Source of the DNA: Ahaetulla prasina
Taxonomy: Eukaryota; Chordata; Lepidosauria; Squamata; Colubridae
Direction of reading: 5' to 3'
Length of the DNA stretch: 64,000 nucleotides
NCBI RefSeq assembly: GCF_028640845.1
Contig: NC_080546.1
Coordinates: 84,154,757 to 84,218,756 of the forward strand
The translations under genes and the position numbers were made by a program. The number at the start of each line of letters is the position of its first letter. Position 1 is the first letter of the stretch. Positions 31,215 through 41,403 of the stretch are shown here, in pieces. The notes beneath the pieces are model-generated. The model made no database searches. It was given only the letters and a program-made list of their open reading frames with translations, and was not told the DNA's origin.

Positions 31215-31741
31215 GATGAGGATGAGGATGAGGAAAGCAAAACTAATCTTATCTAAAACAGTATAAAGGCAAGATACGACACTTGCATGGAGATCATTTT
31301 TCCATCGGCGGAAAAACAAATGATTTGTTTGCTTCCTTAGATTATCCTTTCGCGTGAATGCATTTTTGTTTTTGGAAAACTATAAACATTGCAAAAATAA
31401 ATAAATAAATAAAGACCCTCACCTTCAACAGAAGAGGGGACCAAAAAAACAACAACAACCCACTCACCTTTTATAGCTTTGTAAACAGTTGCTCTGGCAA
31501 AGGTGTAAAAAAATCTGCAATTGCTCTTTTCCCTCGGTTTTATCTTTCCCAAAGCGCCAACCATCTTATATTAGATTGTACTACACAAGGTTAATTGGTT
31601 TTACTCTCGAAAGTGGCTCTTTTGCTTGCTGTCAGCACATACAGCGGTGGGTAAAAAAACAACAGCTGCTGCTTCCTGTTTCAGTCGAAGGAAATGACAC
31701 TTTATATGCACAAATTGCTAATGCAATACGTCGGAATAAAA
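31108..31741. repeat. tandem duplication, copy 1
   Basis: Starts AATGTTCCCTTTAG inside the LINE-B 3' UTR and runs through the (AAAT)n tail, (GATGAG)n and unique sequence to AATACGTCGGAATAAA. Duplicated immediately downstream at an offset of 633 bp. Confidence 0.95.
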
Positions 31742-31815
31742 TGTTCCTTTAGTTGCATTCATTTTATGTATTCAATTCATGCTTATATATATTATTTAAT
31801 ATGTATTTGACAAAA

Positions 31816-31847
<32 letters not shown>

Positions 31848-32388
31848 GATGAGGATGAGGATGAGGAAAGCAAAACTAATCTTATCTAAAACAGTATAAA
31901 GGCAAGATACGACACTTGCATGGAGATCATTTTTCCATCGGCGGAAAAACAAATGATTTGTTTGCTTCCTTAGATTATCCTTTCGCGTGAATGCATTTTT
32001 GTTTTTGGAAAACTATAAACATCGCAAAAATAAATAAATAAATAAAGACCCTCACCTTCAACAGAAGGGGGACCAAAAAAACAACAACAACCCACTCACC
32101 TTTTATAGCTTTGTAAACAGTTGCTCTGGCAAAGGTGTAAAAAAATCTGCAATTGCTCTTTTCCCTCAGTTTTATCTTTCCCAAAGCGCCAACCATCTTA
32201 TATTAGATTGTACTACACAAGGTTAATTGGTTTTACTCTCGAAAGTGGCTCTTTTGCTTGCTGTCAGCACATACAGCGGTGGGTAAAAAAAAACAACGGC
32301 GCTGCTGCTTCCCTGTTTCAGTCGAAGGGAAATGACACTTTATATGCACAAATTGCTAATGCAATACGTCGGAATAAAATGTTCCTTT
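31742..32388. repeat. tandem duplication, copy 2
   Basis: Repeats copy 1 almost base for base (offset 633 at the start, 638 at the end). Differences seen: CATTGC/CATCGC, CCTCGG/CCTCAG, and small indels in a G run and at ACAACAGCTG/ACAACGGCGCTG. Junction and outer edge share AATGTTCC(C)TTTA, so short homology may have mediated it. It ends in a poly-A run. Confidence 0.95.
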
Positions 32389-32394
32389 AAAAAA

Positions 32395-32886
32395 AAAAAA
32401 AAGGAACAATAAAAACAGATCTGGGCTTGTTCTAAGCAGTGCAGGTGGCAGTGAAATCTTCTGTAATTTTCTCTATTATCGCAGCGTTCCTACTAATGAA
32501 GGACATACCTTCTTTTCCTCCAAATTGCCACATCCTTTAAGAGCAGATTGCATAAGAGATTATCTCTATCAGTGGCAGTTTATCCTCTTAGGCGGTAGTC
32601 CTTCAAACCAGCTGTGACTTCTCTCTAGGTGAAAGAATGCGTGGTGTTTTTTTTAACGGCACAAATTCTATTAGAGAAAGGATTTCAGGAATGTGGTTAT
32701 GTACTTAGCAAAATGTAGTAGCTCCAGACAATTTCCTGTTCCTCGGCCTAGCCAGCTGTGAGCGATATCTCAGATGGGTGTTGTGGTTCAAACAGGCAGT
32801 CAAAGGGAATCCGCGACGAATCAGGAACCTGACCGTAATCTCCAATTGCCTTGATAATTTAATCAGAGGAGTTTCTCCCTATCAAT
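32395..32886. other. intron, nothing recognised
   Basis: Unique-looking sequence, no supported feature. Confidence 0.45.
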
Positions 32887-33370
32887 GTTTATTTATTTAA
32901 ATGGATTTGCCCTCCAACTGGTATCGAAACAACTCTTGGGCGGCTTGCAGTTTTAAAGCATTAAGAAAGATCCTGAAGGATAAATATTTTTTAAAAAACA
33001 ATAAAAATGGAAGGCACAACTGAAATAGAATTAGAGTTGAAAGATGGAGAGGGAGGGAACAGAATATGCAGGGTTGAGGTGGGGTCATCTCTTAACTCAT
33101 CAACCATCTCCAGTGTGATGGGACCCCTTTGGGACCCCAAACCATCTGGCAGAGCCAGGTCTTCAGATCAGGAGAGTGGGAGCTAATCTCACTTTAGGGG
33201 ACAAGATTTTCCAAAGGTTGGAAGCCACGGTGGAGAAGGTCCTTCTCCTGGACCCCGCTAGCTGGAATTCCTTGACAGATGGGGTCTGCAACATGCCTCC
33301 GCTGCCAACGTGGGTGGGGTGGGCCAATCCAAGAGCGATGAGACAGATCCTCAAGTAATCTGGACCCATG
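32887..33370 (-). mobile_element. old L2-like LINE remnant
   Basis: The minus frame 33163-33369 has PSVKEFQLAGSRRRTFSTVA followed by an NLW motif, similar to but diverged from the LINE-A C-terminus. The left side is a TTTATTTATTTAAA tail. Much older than LINE-A copies by eye. Confidence 0.45.
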
Positions 33371-33508
33371 CCACGCAGGGCTTACGTCAAGGGCTACCCA
33401 TTAGAAGGACCATACTAATTTGCCCATTTAGAGTTTTAAAAAATTGCCTACGTGAGATTGTCATCTGGAGCAATGTTGCTATGTTGCATAGTTCTTGAGG
33501 GTGTAAAA

Positions 33509-33800
33509 CAGGGGTGAAATGCTACCGGTTTGAACCAGTTCAGGCAAAGCGGTAGTAAAAAAATGCTACCGATTTGGATGAACCGATATGAATCCTGCTT
33601 TCTAGTGAATCTAAATCACGCGGCACAGCTGTTCCCCCCCCCTCGCTGTTCTACTTACTTTAGAAGAGGCTTCTTAAGCCTCCTTTTTCAGCACTGCGCG
33701 GTAGCGCCTGCGGTGCGCATGCACATGAAGTGCGTGTTTGACATTCTCTATTGTGGCAGCCCACAACAGTTTTGCATTGGGCTGTATATTCAAAAAAATG
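33509..33800. mobile_element. hAT-like MITE (CAGGGGTGAAATGCTACCGG), partial
   Basis: Left terminus intact; interior AATCTAAATCACGCGGCACAG is shared with 10130-10155. The right terminus is not found before the next MITE at 33809. Confidence 0.6.
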
Positions 33801-33808
33801 TCTTAGAT

Positions 33809-34195
33809 CAGGGGTGTCAAACTCAATTTCATTGAGGGACACATCAGGGTTGTGTTTAACCTCGGGAAGCCAGGATGGGTATGGCCAGGGTAGGCATGGC
33901 CAGTTCAGTGTCACTTATGTTGGGGGCACCTGTGGTGGCCCGAGCGTTCTGCCAGTGAAAACGGGCTCCCAAGCTCCATTTTTGGCTATGATGGCCTCCT
34001 GTAACCTCTGAAAATGGAGCTTGGGGTACTTGCGCGTGGCCCTCGTAAGCTGTTTCCAGCTGCAATGTCCTTCTGCAACTTTCTGCCAGCAAAAATGGAG
34101 CATGGGAGGGCCAATATTTTGCTGTTTCCAGGGTGGCCCCATGAGCCAGATCTTAGCACAGATCCAGCCCCCAGGCCTTGAGTTTGATACCCTTG
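33809..34195. mobile_element. hAT-5 MITE, complete
   Basis: Left end CAGGGGTGTCAAACTCAATTT; right end CTTGAGTTTGATACCCTTG, inverted partners. A perfect 8-bp duplication TCTTAGAT flanks it (33801-33808, 34196-34203). 387 bp. Confidence 0.92.
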
Positions 34196-34203
34196 TCTTA
34201 GAT

Positions 34204-34740
34204 TCAAGGAAGGATTTATCTGCCTGTGTGAATAAAAATCGGGAAGTTCTTGGGTGTTCCTAAGTTGGCTGACAACATCCTCCCACAGTCCTCCCAACAA
34301 GTTTCTTCTTTGTGGTTGTTAAACTTTCTCTTCTACTCCCTCTGGTTCGAAATGTTAGCATTATTCATCCAGCTTGCTCTTTCCCAGCGTATTCCCAATC
34401 TAGTCAAATTTCTCCACCCATTAAGACTGTTTTGGGGTTGCTTCTGCTGCTAACCTTCATGGTAGCTGTTTTGGCAGATTGAATGCTTCTTTTCGTTTTG
34501 CTCCCCTGGTGTTCTTCCTGCTGTTATCACTCTTCTCTGAAGTCTTAAGCAGTGGTGTCATTGTTTTGTTCTCCATTGGAGCTGGCTAATGCCAGGGAGT
34601 AGGCAAGAAGGAAAAAAAGGGGGAAAGGAAAGAGAAAACCCAGGCAGACATTTTCTGCTTTCTCCTTGATCCTCTACTCTCTTTTATCCTGTGCACATCT
34701 CCTGTATTGTGTGTTTTAGGAGAGAGAGAGAGAGAAAAAA
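34204..34740. other. intron, nothing recognised
   Basis: Unique-looking sequence, (GA)n at 34719-34735. Confidence 0.45.
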
Positions 34741-34930
34741 TACTGTTCTACATAACATAGAATAACAGTGTTGGAAGGCCCTTGGGTGTCTTCTAGTCCA
34801 ACCCTCTGCTCGAGCAGGAGACCTCATACCATTTTGGGCCAACGGTTGTCCAATCTTTTCTTAAAATCCTCCAGTGATGGAGCACCCATGACTTCTGAAG
34901 GCAAGTCCTCCCACTGATTAATTGTTCTTA
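34741..34930 (-). mobile_element. CR1 LINE 3' end
   Basis: Reversed CR1: GTCTTCTAGTCCAACCCTCTG, CCAACGGTTGTCCAATC and CACTGATTAATTGTTCT. Confidence 0.85.
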
Positions 34931-35258
34931 AAGGTAAAGGTTCCCCTCGCACATACGTGCTAGTCGTTGCCGACTCTAGGGGGCGGCGCTCTTCTCCGTT
35001 TCAAAGCCGAAGAGCCAGCGCTGTCTGAAGACGTCTCCATGGTCATGTGGCTGGCTGTTACCTTCCCACCAAAGGGGGTCCCTATTTTTTCTACTTGCAT
35101 TTTTACGTGCTTTCGAAAATGCTAGGTTGGCAGAAGCTGGGACAAGTAACTGGAGCTCACCTTGTTACACGGCAGCACTAGGGATTCGAACTGCTGAGCT
35201 GCCAACCTTTCGATCGACAAGCTCAACGTCCTAGCCCCTGAGCCACCGCGTCCCTTTA
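34931..35258 (-). mobile_element. Sauria-type tRNA SINE
   Basis: Reverse orientation: AAAGGTAAAGGTTCCCCTCG at the left (3' ACCTTT tail) and GGGATTCGAACTGCTGAGCT near the head (box B reversed). It lies at the junction of two oppositely oriented CR1 pieces. Confidence 0.88.
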
Positions 35259-35402
35259 CTATCACTTTACAAAGCCTTATTAAGACCATACCTGGAATTC
35301 TGCATTCAGATTTTGGTCACCACATTATAAAAATGATGTTGAGATTTTGGAAAAAGTGCAGAGAAGAGCAACAAAGATGATGAGTGACCTGGAGACTAAA
35401 AC

Positions 35403-35740
35403 CAGTGGTGGGATTCTACCGGTTCCCACCGGTTCGGGTGAACTGTTAGCTCTGACTTTCAGCCGTGAGCGAACTGGTTCACTTTGACTTTGAAGTTAGC
35501 TCTGACTTTCAGCCGTGAGCGAACTGGTTCACTTTGACTTTGAAGTGGGCCCACCCGCCCATCCCTGCATTATACTCACCTATATTTCCTTTTCTGAAGC
35601 CCAGCTGATCGGCGCGGCAGAGAGGATTGCTGCACCTCAGCTGTTTTCCTTGCTGGCTGCCATGCAGAATGTGATTTTTCTCAGAACTGCACACGTGTAC
35701 TCAGCAAACCGGTTGTTAAACCAGTAAGATCCCACCACTG
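35403..35740. mobile_element. hAT MITE (CAGTGGTGGGATTCTACCGG) with internal 50-bp duplication
   Basis: Left CAGTGGTGGGATTCTACC; right AGATCCCACCACTG. Flanks ACTAAAAC and ACTAACAC (7 of 8). A perfect 50-bp unit starting GTTAGCTCTGACTTTCAGCC is present twice, 35445-35494 and 35495-35544. Confidence 0.85.
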
Positions 35741-35747
35741 ACTAACA

Positions 35748-35882
35748 CAGAGGTCTCCAACCTTGGCAACTTTAAGACTTGTGGACTTCAACTCCCAGAA
35801 TTCCTCAGACAGCTTTGCTGGCTGAGTAATTCTGGGAGTTGAAGTCCACAAGTCTTAAAGTTGCCAAGGTTGGAGACCCCTG
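35748..35882. mobile_element. hAT-6 palindromic MITE
   Basis: CAGAGGTCTCCAACCTTGGC ... GTTGGAGACCCCTG, a near-perfect inverted repeat. Flanks GACTAACA and GACTAAAA; the first base of the left copy is the last base of the preceding MITE, so this one inserted later. Confidence 0.88.
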
Positions 35883-36276
35883 GACTAAAACATATGAAGA
35901 ACGGTTGCAGGAATAGGGTGTGGCTAATCTAGTGAAAAGAAGGACTATGGGAGACATGATAGAAGTGTTCCAGTATCTGAGGGGCTGCCACAAAGAAAAG
36001 GGGGGGTCAACCTGTTCCTCAAAGCACCTGAGGGCAGGACAAGAAACAATGGATAGAACATAATCAGGGAGAGAAACCAATCTAGAACTAAGGAGAATTT
36101 TCCTGACAGTGAGAATAAATAACCAGTGGAACTACTTACCTCCAGAAGTTGTGGGTGCTCTGTCACTGGAGGAATTTACGAAGAGAATGAACAGCCACCT
36201 GTCCTGTCTGAAATGGTATAGGGTCCCCTGCTTGAACAGGGGGTTGGACTAGAAGACCTCCAAGGTCCCTTCCACC

Positions 36277-36555
36277 CAGGGGTGAAATGCTCCCAGTTCT
36301 GACCGGATCTCGCGATCCGGTAGTGATCGTGGCCGGTGGTTCAACGATCCAGTAGTGATGGAAGAGTGAAGCTCCGCCCACCTGCCCGGGTGTCATTACT
36401 TCCTGGTTTTAACCAGGAAGTAATGTGTTTTTTTACTTTCTGCGCATGCGCAGAAGGTTTTGCGCACGCACAGAAGGTCTGCAAGAGAAGCGAGCTTGCA
36501 CGGGTGGTGCGTGCACTTCTGAACCATTAAGGAGGGTAAGTAGATTTCACCGCTG
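36277..36555. mobile_element. hAT-2 MITE, complete
   Basis: CAGGGGTGAAATGCTCCC at the left, TAGATTTCACCGCTG at the right, perfect 8-bp duplication CTTCCACC (36269-36276, 36556-36563). 279 bp. Inserted in the CR1 3' end. Confidence 0.92.
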
Positions 36556-36563
36556 CTTCCACC

Positions 36564-36821
36564 TCTGATATTTTATGTTCTAAATGACACCCTTTAGCTT
36601 TGCTCATAACTTCAACCTTATGCTGAAGAAATTACAATCAGCAAATGACTTGAAAAATACATGCCAGGTTTTCCTTAGAATCCCTGTTCAGAATTAGTAT
36701 ACTGGAAAGTTATTGTGCATTTGCTAGCTACAAAATTAATTAAAATCTATTACCACGAGACAGATATAAAACGATTAGAATAAAAGTGGTACATGAAATT
36801 AAAACAGCAATGGGAGAAACA

Positions 36822-36823
<2 letters not shown>
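36564..36823. other. intron gap
   Basis: Nothing recognised. Confidence 0.4.
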
Positions 36824-36889
<66 letters not shown>

Positions 36890-36938
36890 GGTAGGTAGGT
36901 AGGTAGGTAGGTAGGTAGGTAGGTAGGTAGGTCGGTCG
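36824..36938. repeat. (AT)n-(GTAT)n-(GTAG)n-(GTCG)n microsatellite
   Basis: AT dinucleotides to about 36866, then GTAT, GTAG and a few GTCG units, changing by one base at a time, directly abutting the Penelope arm. Confidence 0.95.
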
Positions 36939-37143
36939 GTCTTTGGTTATTCGGGTTTTCTCCCGCGTAAAATTAGAAGTGTCTTGGCGACGTTTCGACG
37001 AAGTCTCATTCGTCATCAGCTGCGATCACACATTGCTCCTAGAAGCACGAAGCTGAAGCCTGAAGGTGCCAAATGAGACTTCGTCGAAACGTCGCCAAGA
37101 CACTTCTAATTTTACGCGGGAGAAAACCCGAAGAACCAAAGAC
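36939..37143. mobile_element. Penelope-like terminal inverted repeat with hammerhead-like core
   Basis: The arms 36939-37010 and 37072-37143 are inverted copies of about 72 bp with one obvious mismatch, separated by 61 bp. Each arm encodes the peptide ETSSKRRQDTSNFTREKTR, like the tail of Penelope-like elements. The motif GACTTCGTCGAAACGTC resembles the 3' half of a hammerhead ribozyme core; on the minus strand CTGATGA (37019-37013) also precedes it. Confidence 0.6.
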
Positions 37144-37167
37144 CTACATACAAACACCCACGAAAAC

Positions 37168-37178
<11 letters not shown>

Positions 37179-37203
<25 letters not shown>
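37179..37203. repeat. (CA)n
   Basis: About 12 CA units. Confidence 0.95.
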
Positions 37204-37204
<1 letters not shown>

Positions 37205-37997
37205 TCTTGGGGCCTCTTGTTATTTCCTTCCTTATTCACTCTTCTTAATTCCTGGTGTACTATTTTTGCTACAGATACTCTGCCCCACTTGCGGGAGTCC
37301 CAAATTTAATTCTCTTCATATTCCTTATTTAGTAAATGAGAACTTTTTATAGTAGTTGTACTGTAGCAGGTCTTGGATCATGTTCTTTGAGTTGGTTAAA
37401 TGTCTATTTTTGCTTCTCCCTTAGAGATTGTAGCTGCATTCAGCTTTTGGGGGCACTGAGAATTTCTGGACTTGTTCAGACATGCTTTCTTAATCACATC
37501 TGTGACTAGTCACAATAGGGATTTCCATTAATTGTGTTCAAGTTTAGTAAATAGGTCACCAGCTTACTTTGGCGCTGTTTAGAAATTGCCCGTACTTGTA
37601 TGCATTTCAAAAAAAAATAAAATAAAAATCCAGAAATAGCTTCATCAAACATCCCCCAGTTGCTTTGCTGATGGTGGCATCTGAGCACCAAAGCCAGAAA
37701 AATAATCCTCCATGGTGATTAACAATGTTGTTAATCCCATCCTGCAATGCGGCAGAGATATTATATTTTAACATTTTTTCCGCCAGCTGCATGAATGTGA
37801 GTACAGCTTCCAGGAATCGAGAAAGAATCATCGCATAATGTGAAGATCATGCGCTCAAATTTCCCAAACGCTAATCTAAGGGTGCTTGAGGTAGCTAGTC
37901 TTTGTAAATTTGGATGCAAATGACTTAGATCAGAGGTCAGTTCTAGATTCACCTGGGTGGTTTTCAGGAAATGTTCCAGTGAGAGGTTTGATACATT
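37204..37997. other. intron, nothing recognised
   Basis: Unique-looking; a short A-rich run at 37608-37627. Confidence 0.45.
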
Positions 37998-38040
<43 letters not shown>

Positions 38041-38448
38041 GTCAAATACATATTAAATAATATATATAAACATAAATTGAAAACATAAAATGAATACAAC
38101 TAAAGGGAACATTAGGAAAGGAACGGTAGGCACGCTGGTGCTCTTATGCACGCCCCTTACAGACCTCTTAGGAATGGGGTGAGGTCAACAGTAGACAGTT
38201 TTAAGTTAAAGTTTTCGGGATTTGGAGATGAGACCACGGAGTCTGTTTGTGCATTCCAGGCATTAACAACTCTGTTACTGAAGTCATATTTTCTACAATC
38301 GAGATTGGAGCGGTTCACTTTAAGTTTGAATCTATTGTGTGCTCGTGTGTTGTTGTAGATGAAGCTGAAGTAGTCATTGACAGGAAGGACATTGTAGCAG
38401 ATGATTTTATGAGCTAAGCTCAGGTCATACCGAAGGCGGCATACATGC
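37998..38448 (-). mobile_element. LINE-B 3' region with (TTTA)n tail
   Basis: (TTTA)n at 37998-38040, then the reversed 3' UTR (TTATGCACGCCCCTTACAGA) and C-terminus. The minus frame covering 38157-38400 reads HNRFKLKVNRSNLDCRKYDF. A hAT-3 MITE abuts the 5' side. Confidence 0.88.
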
Positions 38449-38694
38449 CAGTGGTGGGTTTCATATATTCCTACCACCGGTTCACCGTGCACACAGCCGG
38501 CCTTCTGCACGCTCGCTGCGCGCACATGTGCCTTCTGCGTATGTGCTTTGCTCATGCATAGGCCTTCCACGCATGTGCCCGGCCTCGAAAATATGGCTAA
38601 ATAGTAGGGTATTATGTCCAGGCTGGTGGGCCCACCCACAGTTGGCACTACCGGCTCACCCGAATTGATCTGAACCGGCTGAATACCACCTCTG
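38449..38694. mobile_element. hAT-3 MITE
   Basis: CAGTGGTGGGTTTCATATATT ... GGCTGAATACCACCTCTG, flanks ATACATGC and ATACGTGC (7 of 8). 246 bp. Confidence 0.88.
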
Positions 38695-38702
38695 ATACGT
38701 GC

Positions 38703-39021
38703 ATAACATTGATACTGTATTAGTGTATCCATACAGTGAGGATATTTTTGCTAAAAGCTTCTTGCAAAGGTTAGGTTAGGGTAAGTTGGTTTGAAGATGA
38801 TTAACCCTATTTAAGGAATTTAGACACAACCGTCATTGGATTTCACTTCAGTCCAAAGCAGCCACAATGCTTGTCAAATCCAATCTTTATTACGATCATA
38901 AACCAGTACAAGGAGGGTGCCCTACAGGCAAATAAAAAGCATAAAAGATATAGAAGAGTCTAAAATACTAAGAAGTTTTCTTTTTTAAAGACAGTAATAT
39001 AAAAAGCAAGTATATTTAAAA
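38703..39021. other. intron, nothing recognised
   Basis: Possibly old repeat text, unrecognised. Confidence 0.4.
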
Positions 39022-39710
39022 CAGGGGTGAAATCTACTTACCTTCCTTACTGGTTCGGAAGTGTACGCACCCCATGTGTGTCACATTATTATTATTATTT
39101 TATTATTTATTAGATTTTTATACCGCCCTTCTCCCGAAGGACTCAGGGCGGTTTACAGCCGATAAAAACACATATAACAAAAGTTAAAAATCATTTAAAA
39201 AACTAATTCAATGTATGGCTAAAATTTAAAATAAATAAAACCCCATTAAAAATTTAAAATTATATTGAAGCTATATTGAAGCTAGCCCTGCATGATGGAA
39301 TAAAAGAGTCTTCAGCTCGCGGCAGAAGGGGAGTTGACGAAGCCCCGGAGGCAGCTCGTTCCAGAGGGCAGGAGCCCCCACAGAGAAGGCCCTCCCCCTG
39401 GGGGTCGCCAGCTGACATTGCTTAACTGATGGCACCCTGAGGAGGCCCTCCCTGTGGGAGCGCACAGGTCGATGGAAGGCTACCGGTGGTAGTAGTTTTG
39501 CATGCGCAAAACATTTCTGCGCATGCCCAGAGTGTACAAAACACATTACTTCCTGGTTAAAACCAGGAACCTGGTTAAAACCAGGAAGTAACGACAGTCG
39601 GATGGGTGGGTGGAGCCTCGCACCACGATTGCTACCAATTCTCTGAAACACCAGCCAAGATCACTACTGGATCGGGCGATCCAATCCAAACCGAGAGCAT
39701 TTCACCCCTG
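39022..39710. mobile_element. hAT-2 MITE with LINE-A inside
   Basis: CAGGGGTGAAATCTACTTACC on the left, GAGCATTTCACCCCTG on the right, perfect 8-bp duplication ATTTAAAA (39014-39021, 39711-39718). LINE-A occupies about 39085-39483. Next to the insertion the MITE carries a short tandem CCTGGTTAAAACCAGGAA (39552-39590). Confidence 0.9.
39085..39483 (-). mobile_element. LINE-A 3' region inserted in hAT-2
   Basis: Starts with ATTATTATTATTTT, then TACCGCCCTTCTCCCGAAGG. The minus frame 39271-39480 includes RGRAFSVGAPALWNELPPGL, the LINE-A C-terminus. Confidence 0.85.
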
Positions 39711-39814
39711 ATTTAAAACTAGGAGTCTAAAGAGCTGCATAACAGCATTAGATGAGAATGGAGTTTAATACGTAGCAAACTATGGGTAATCCTAGTTGGG
39801 TCTGGGTCACAACA

Positions 39815-40335
39815 GGTAGGACAAGAAGCAGTAGATGGAAACTAATCAAGGAGAGAAGCAACCAGTGGTGGGTTTCAACATTTTTTACTACTGGTTCTGT
39901 GGGCGTGGCTTGGTGGGTGTGGCAGGGGAAGGATACTATAAAATTTCCATTCCCTCCCTAATCCAGGGGAAGGTTACTGCAAAATCCCCATTTCCTCCCA
40001 ATCAGCTGGGACTCAGGAGGCAGAGAATAGATGGGAGTGGGGCCAGTCAGAATTTTTACTACTGATTCTACGAACTACTCAAAATTTCCACTACCGGTTC
40101 TCCAGAACTGGTTAGAACCTACTGAAATCCACCTCTGAAAGCAACCTAGAAATTTTCTGACCGTTAGAACAGTTCATCAGTGGAACAACTTGCTTCTAGA
40201 AGTTGTGAATGCTCCAACACTGGAAGTTCTTAAGAAGAGATTGGATAACCATTTGTCTGAAGTGGTGTAGGCTCTCCTGCCTAAGCAGGGGTTGGACTAG
40301 AAGACCTCCAAGGTCCCTTCCAACTCTGTTATTCT
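39815..40335 (+). mobile_element. CR1 LINE 3' end split by hAT-1
   Basis: CR1 resumes after the MITE at AAGCAACCTAGAA and ends GGTTGGACTAGAAGACCTCC, CAACTCTGTTATTCTG. A small internal deletion removes about 8 bp after the insertion. Confidence 0.88.
39863..40137. mobile_element. hAT-1 MITE, complete
   Basis: CAGTGGTGGGTTTCAACATT ... CTGAAATCCACCTCTG, 275 bp; flanks GAAGCAAC and AAAGCAAC (7 of 8). Same length as the copy at 52320-52594. Confidence 0.9.
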
Positions 40336-40703
40336 GTCATACTTTAAATATTTTCTGATTTCAATATGCTTGCGTAAGCTTCACATTCGCTCCCAGCAAA
40401 AGCCTGCCAACATGGAGATACTGGAGGTGCAGGCGACCTAAGCAGCCAGAGACCCTTCAAAATGAGATGAACAGCAAATATATGTAATAAATAAATAATA
40501 TATGACTCTGGGAGAAATTTCAGAACAGCCAGGCAGAGCCTTTAACAAAACAAAAAAAAATATCTCGGCGCGAGGCAATTTCATGTATGAAAATCTCCAC
40601 AGAAAAATGGAACATTTTCTCTAAATGTACGCTACTTTTACAATGGCTTATTTTGTTTTGCTTTCGTTTAGTTGTTTTACATAAACATTAGCAGGGTGAT
40701 CTC

Positions 40704-40740
<37 letters not shown>

Positions 40741-41310
40741 CTCAGGAGTATACCTCATTGTATGTCAAGAATAGCACCCTCTAGATACAATGCAGAAGAT
40801 TGGGTGTTATTCTTATGAAACAAGAATATGACTTCTGAATAATCCCATACGCCTGGTGCTGTAATTTCAGCTTTATTTTAAATTGCTTTGCTCTGAACTC
40901 CCTATTTTGCAATTGGCGGTCACAGGAACCAGTAAGAAACTGGGACAATCTATACAGCATCACACAGTTGGCACAGTCAATCAAACTTGACATATACGCC
41001 TATCGCCGAAAGTTAAATTATCCTTGAGGATGACCGCTGCTGAAATAATCAAGTGCCCCAGTTTCATTACAGAGATCTGGGTTTGTTTAGGTTTTTTTTT
41101 TTTACTATTTCTTATTTTATTCAAACGAAAATTAAAACATAAAACTCCACCCCACAAAAATTAAAAAATGCAAAACGATGAAAACAATATTGGTTCCCAC
41201 CCCTTGTGAAACAGGCCCCCATTTTTTTAAAAATACAAAAACTAGTAAATCAGTTTGCAAATTATTGACCTGTCTTCTATATATTCTATTAATGACAAAA
41301 TAGTTCACAG

Positions 41311-41311
<1 letters not shown>
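40336..41311. other. intron with (GT)n
   Basis: (GT)n at 40707-40738. Otherwise unique-looking, no supported gene. Confidence 0.45.

Positions 41312-41402
<91 letters not shown>
41312..41402. repeat. (AAT)n microsatellite, about 30 units
   Basis: Pure AAT trinucleotide array; frames of poly-Asn (+) and poly-Leu (-) across it are artefacts. Confidence 0.98.

Positions 41403-41403
<1 letters not shown>

Larger units (their letters stand above)
35259..36268 (+). mobile_element. CR1 LINE interrupted by two hAT MITEs
   Basis: CR1 text at 35259-35402 (GACCATACCTGGAATTCTGC, AGTGCAGAGAAGAGCAAC) resumes at 35883 (ACTAAAACATATGAAGAACG) and runs to GGTTGGACTAGAAGACCTCC at 36243-36262. Two MITEs separate the parts. 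A third MITE is inserted just after the final CCTTCCA. The frame is broken. Confidence 0.88.

Noticed and set aside
38763..38785. Telomere-like GGTTAGGTTAGGG
   Set aside because: Only two imperfect units; not an interstitial telomere tract.
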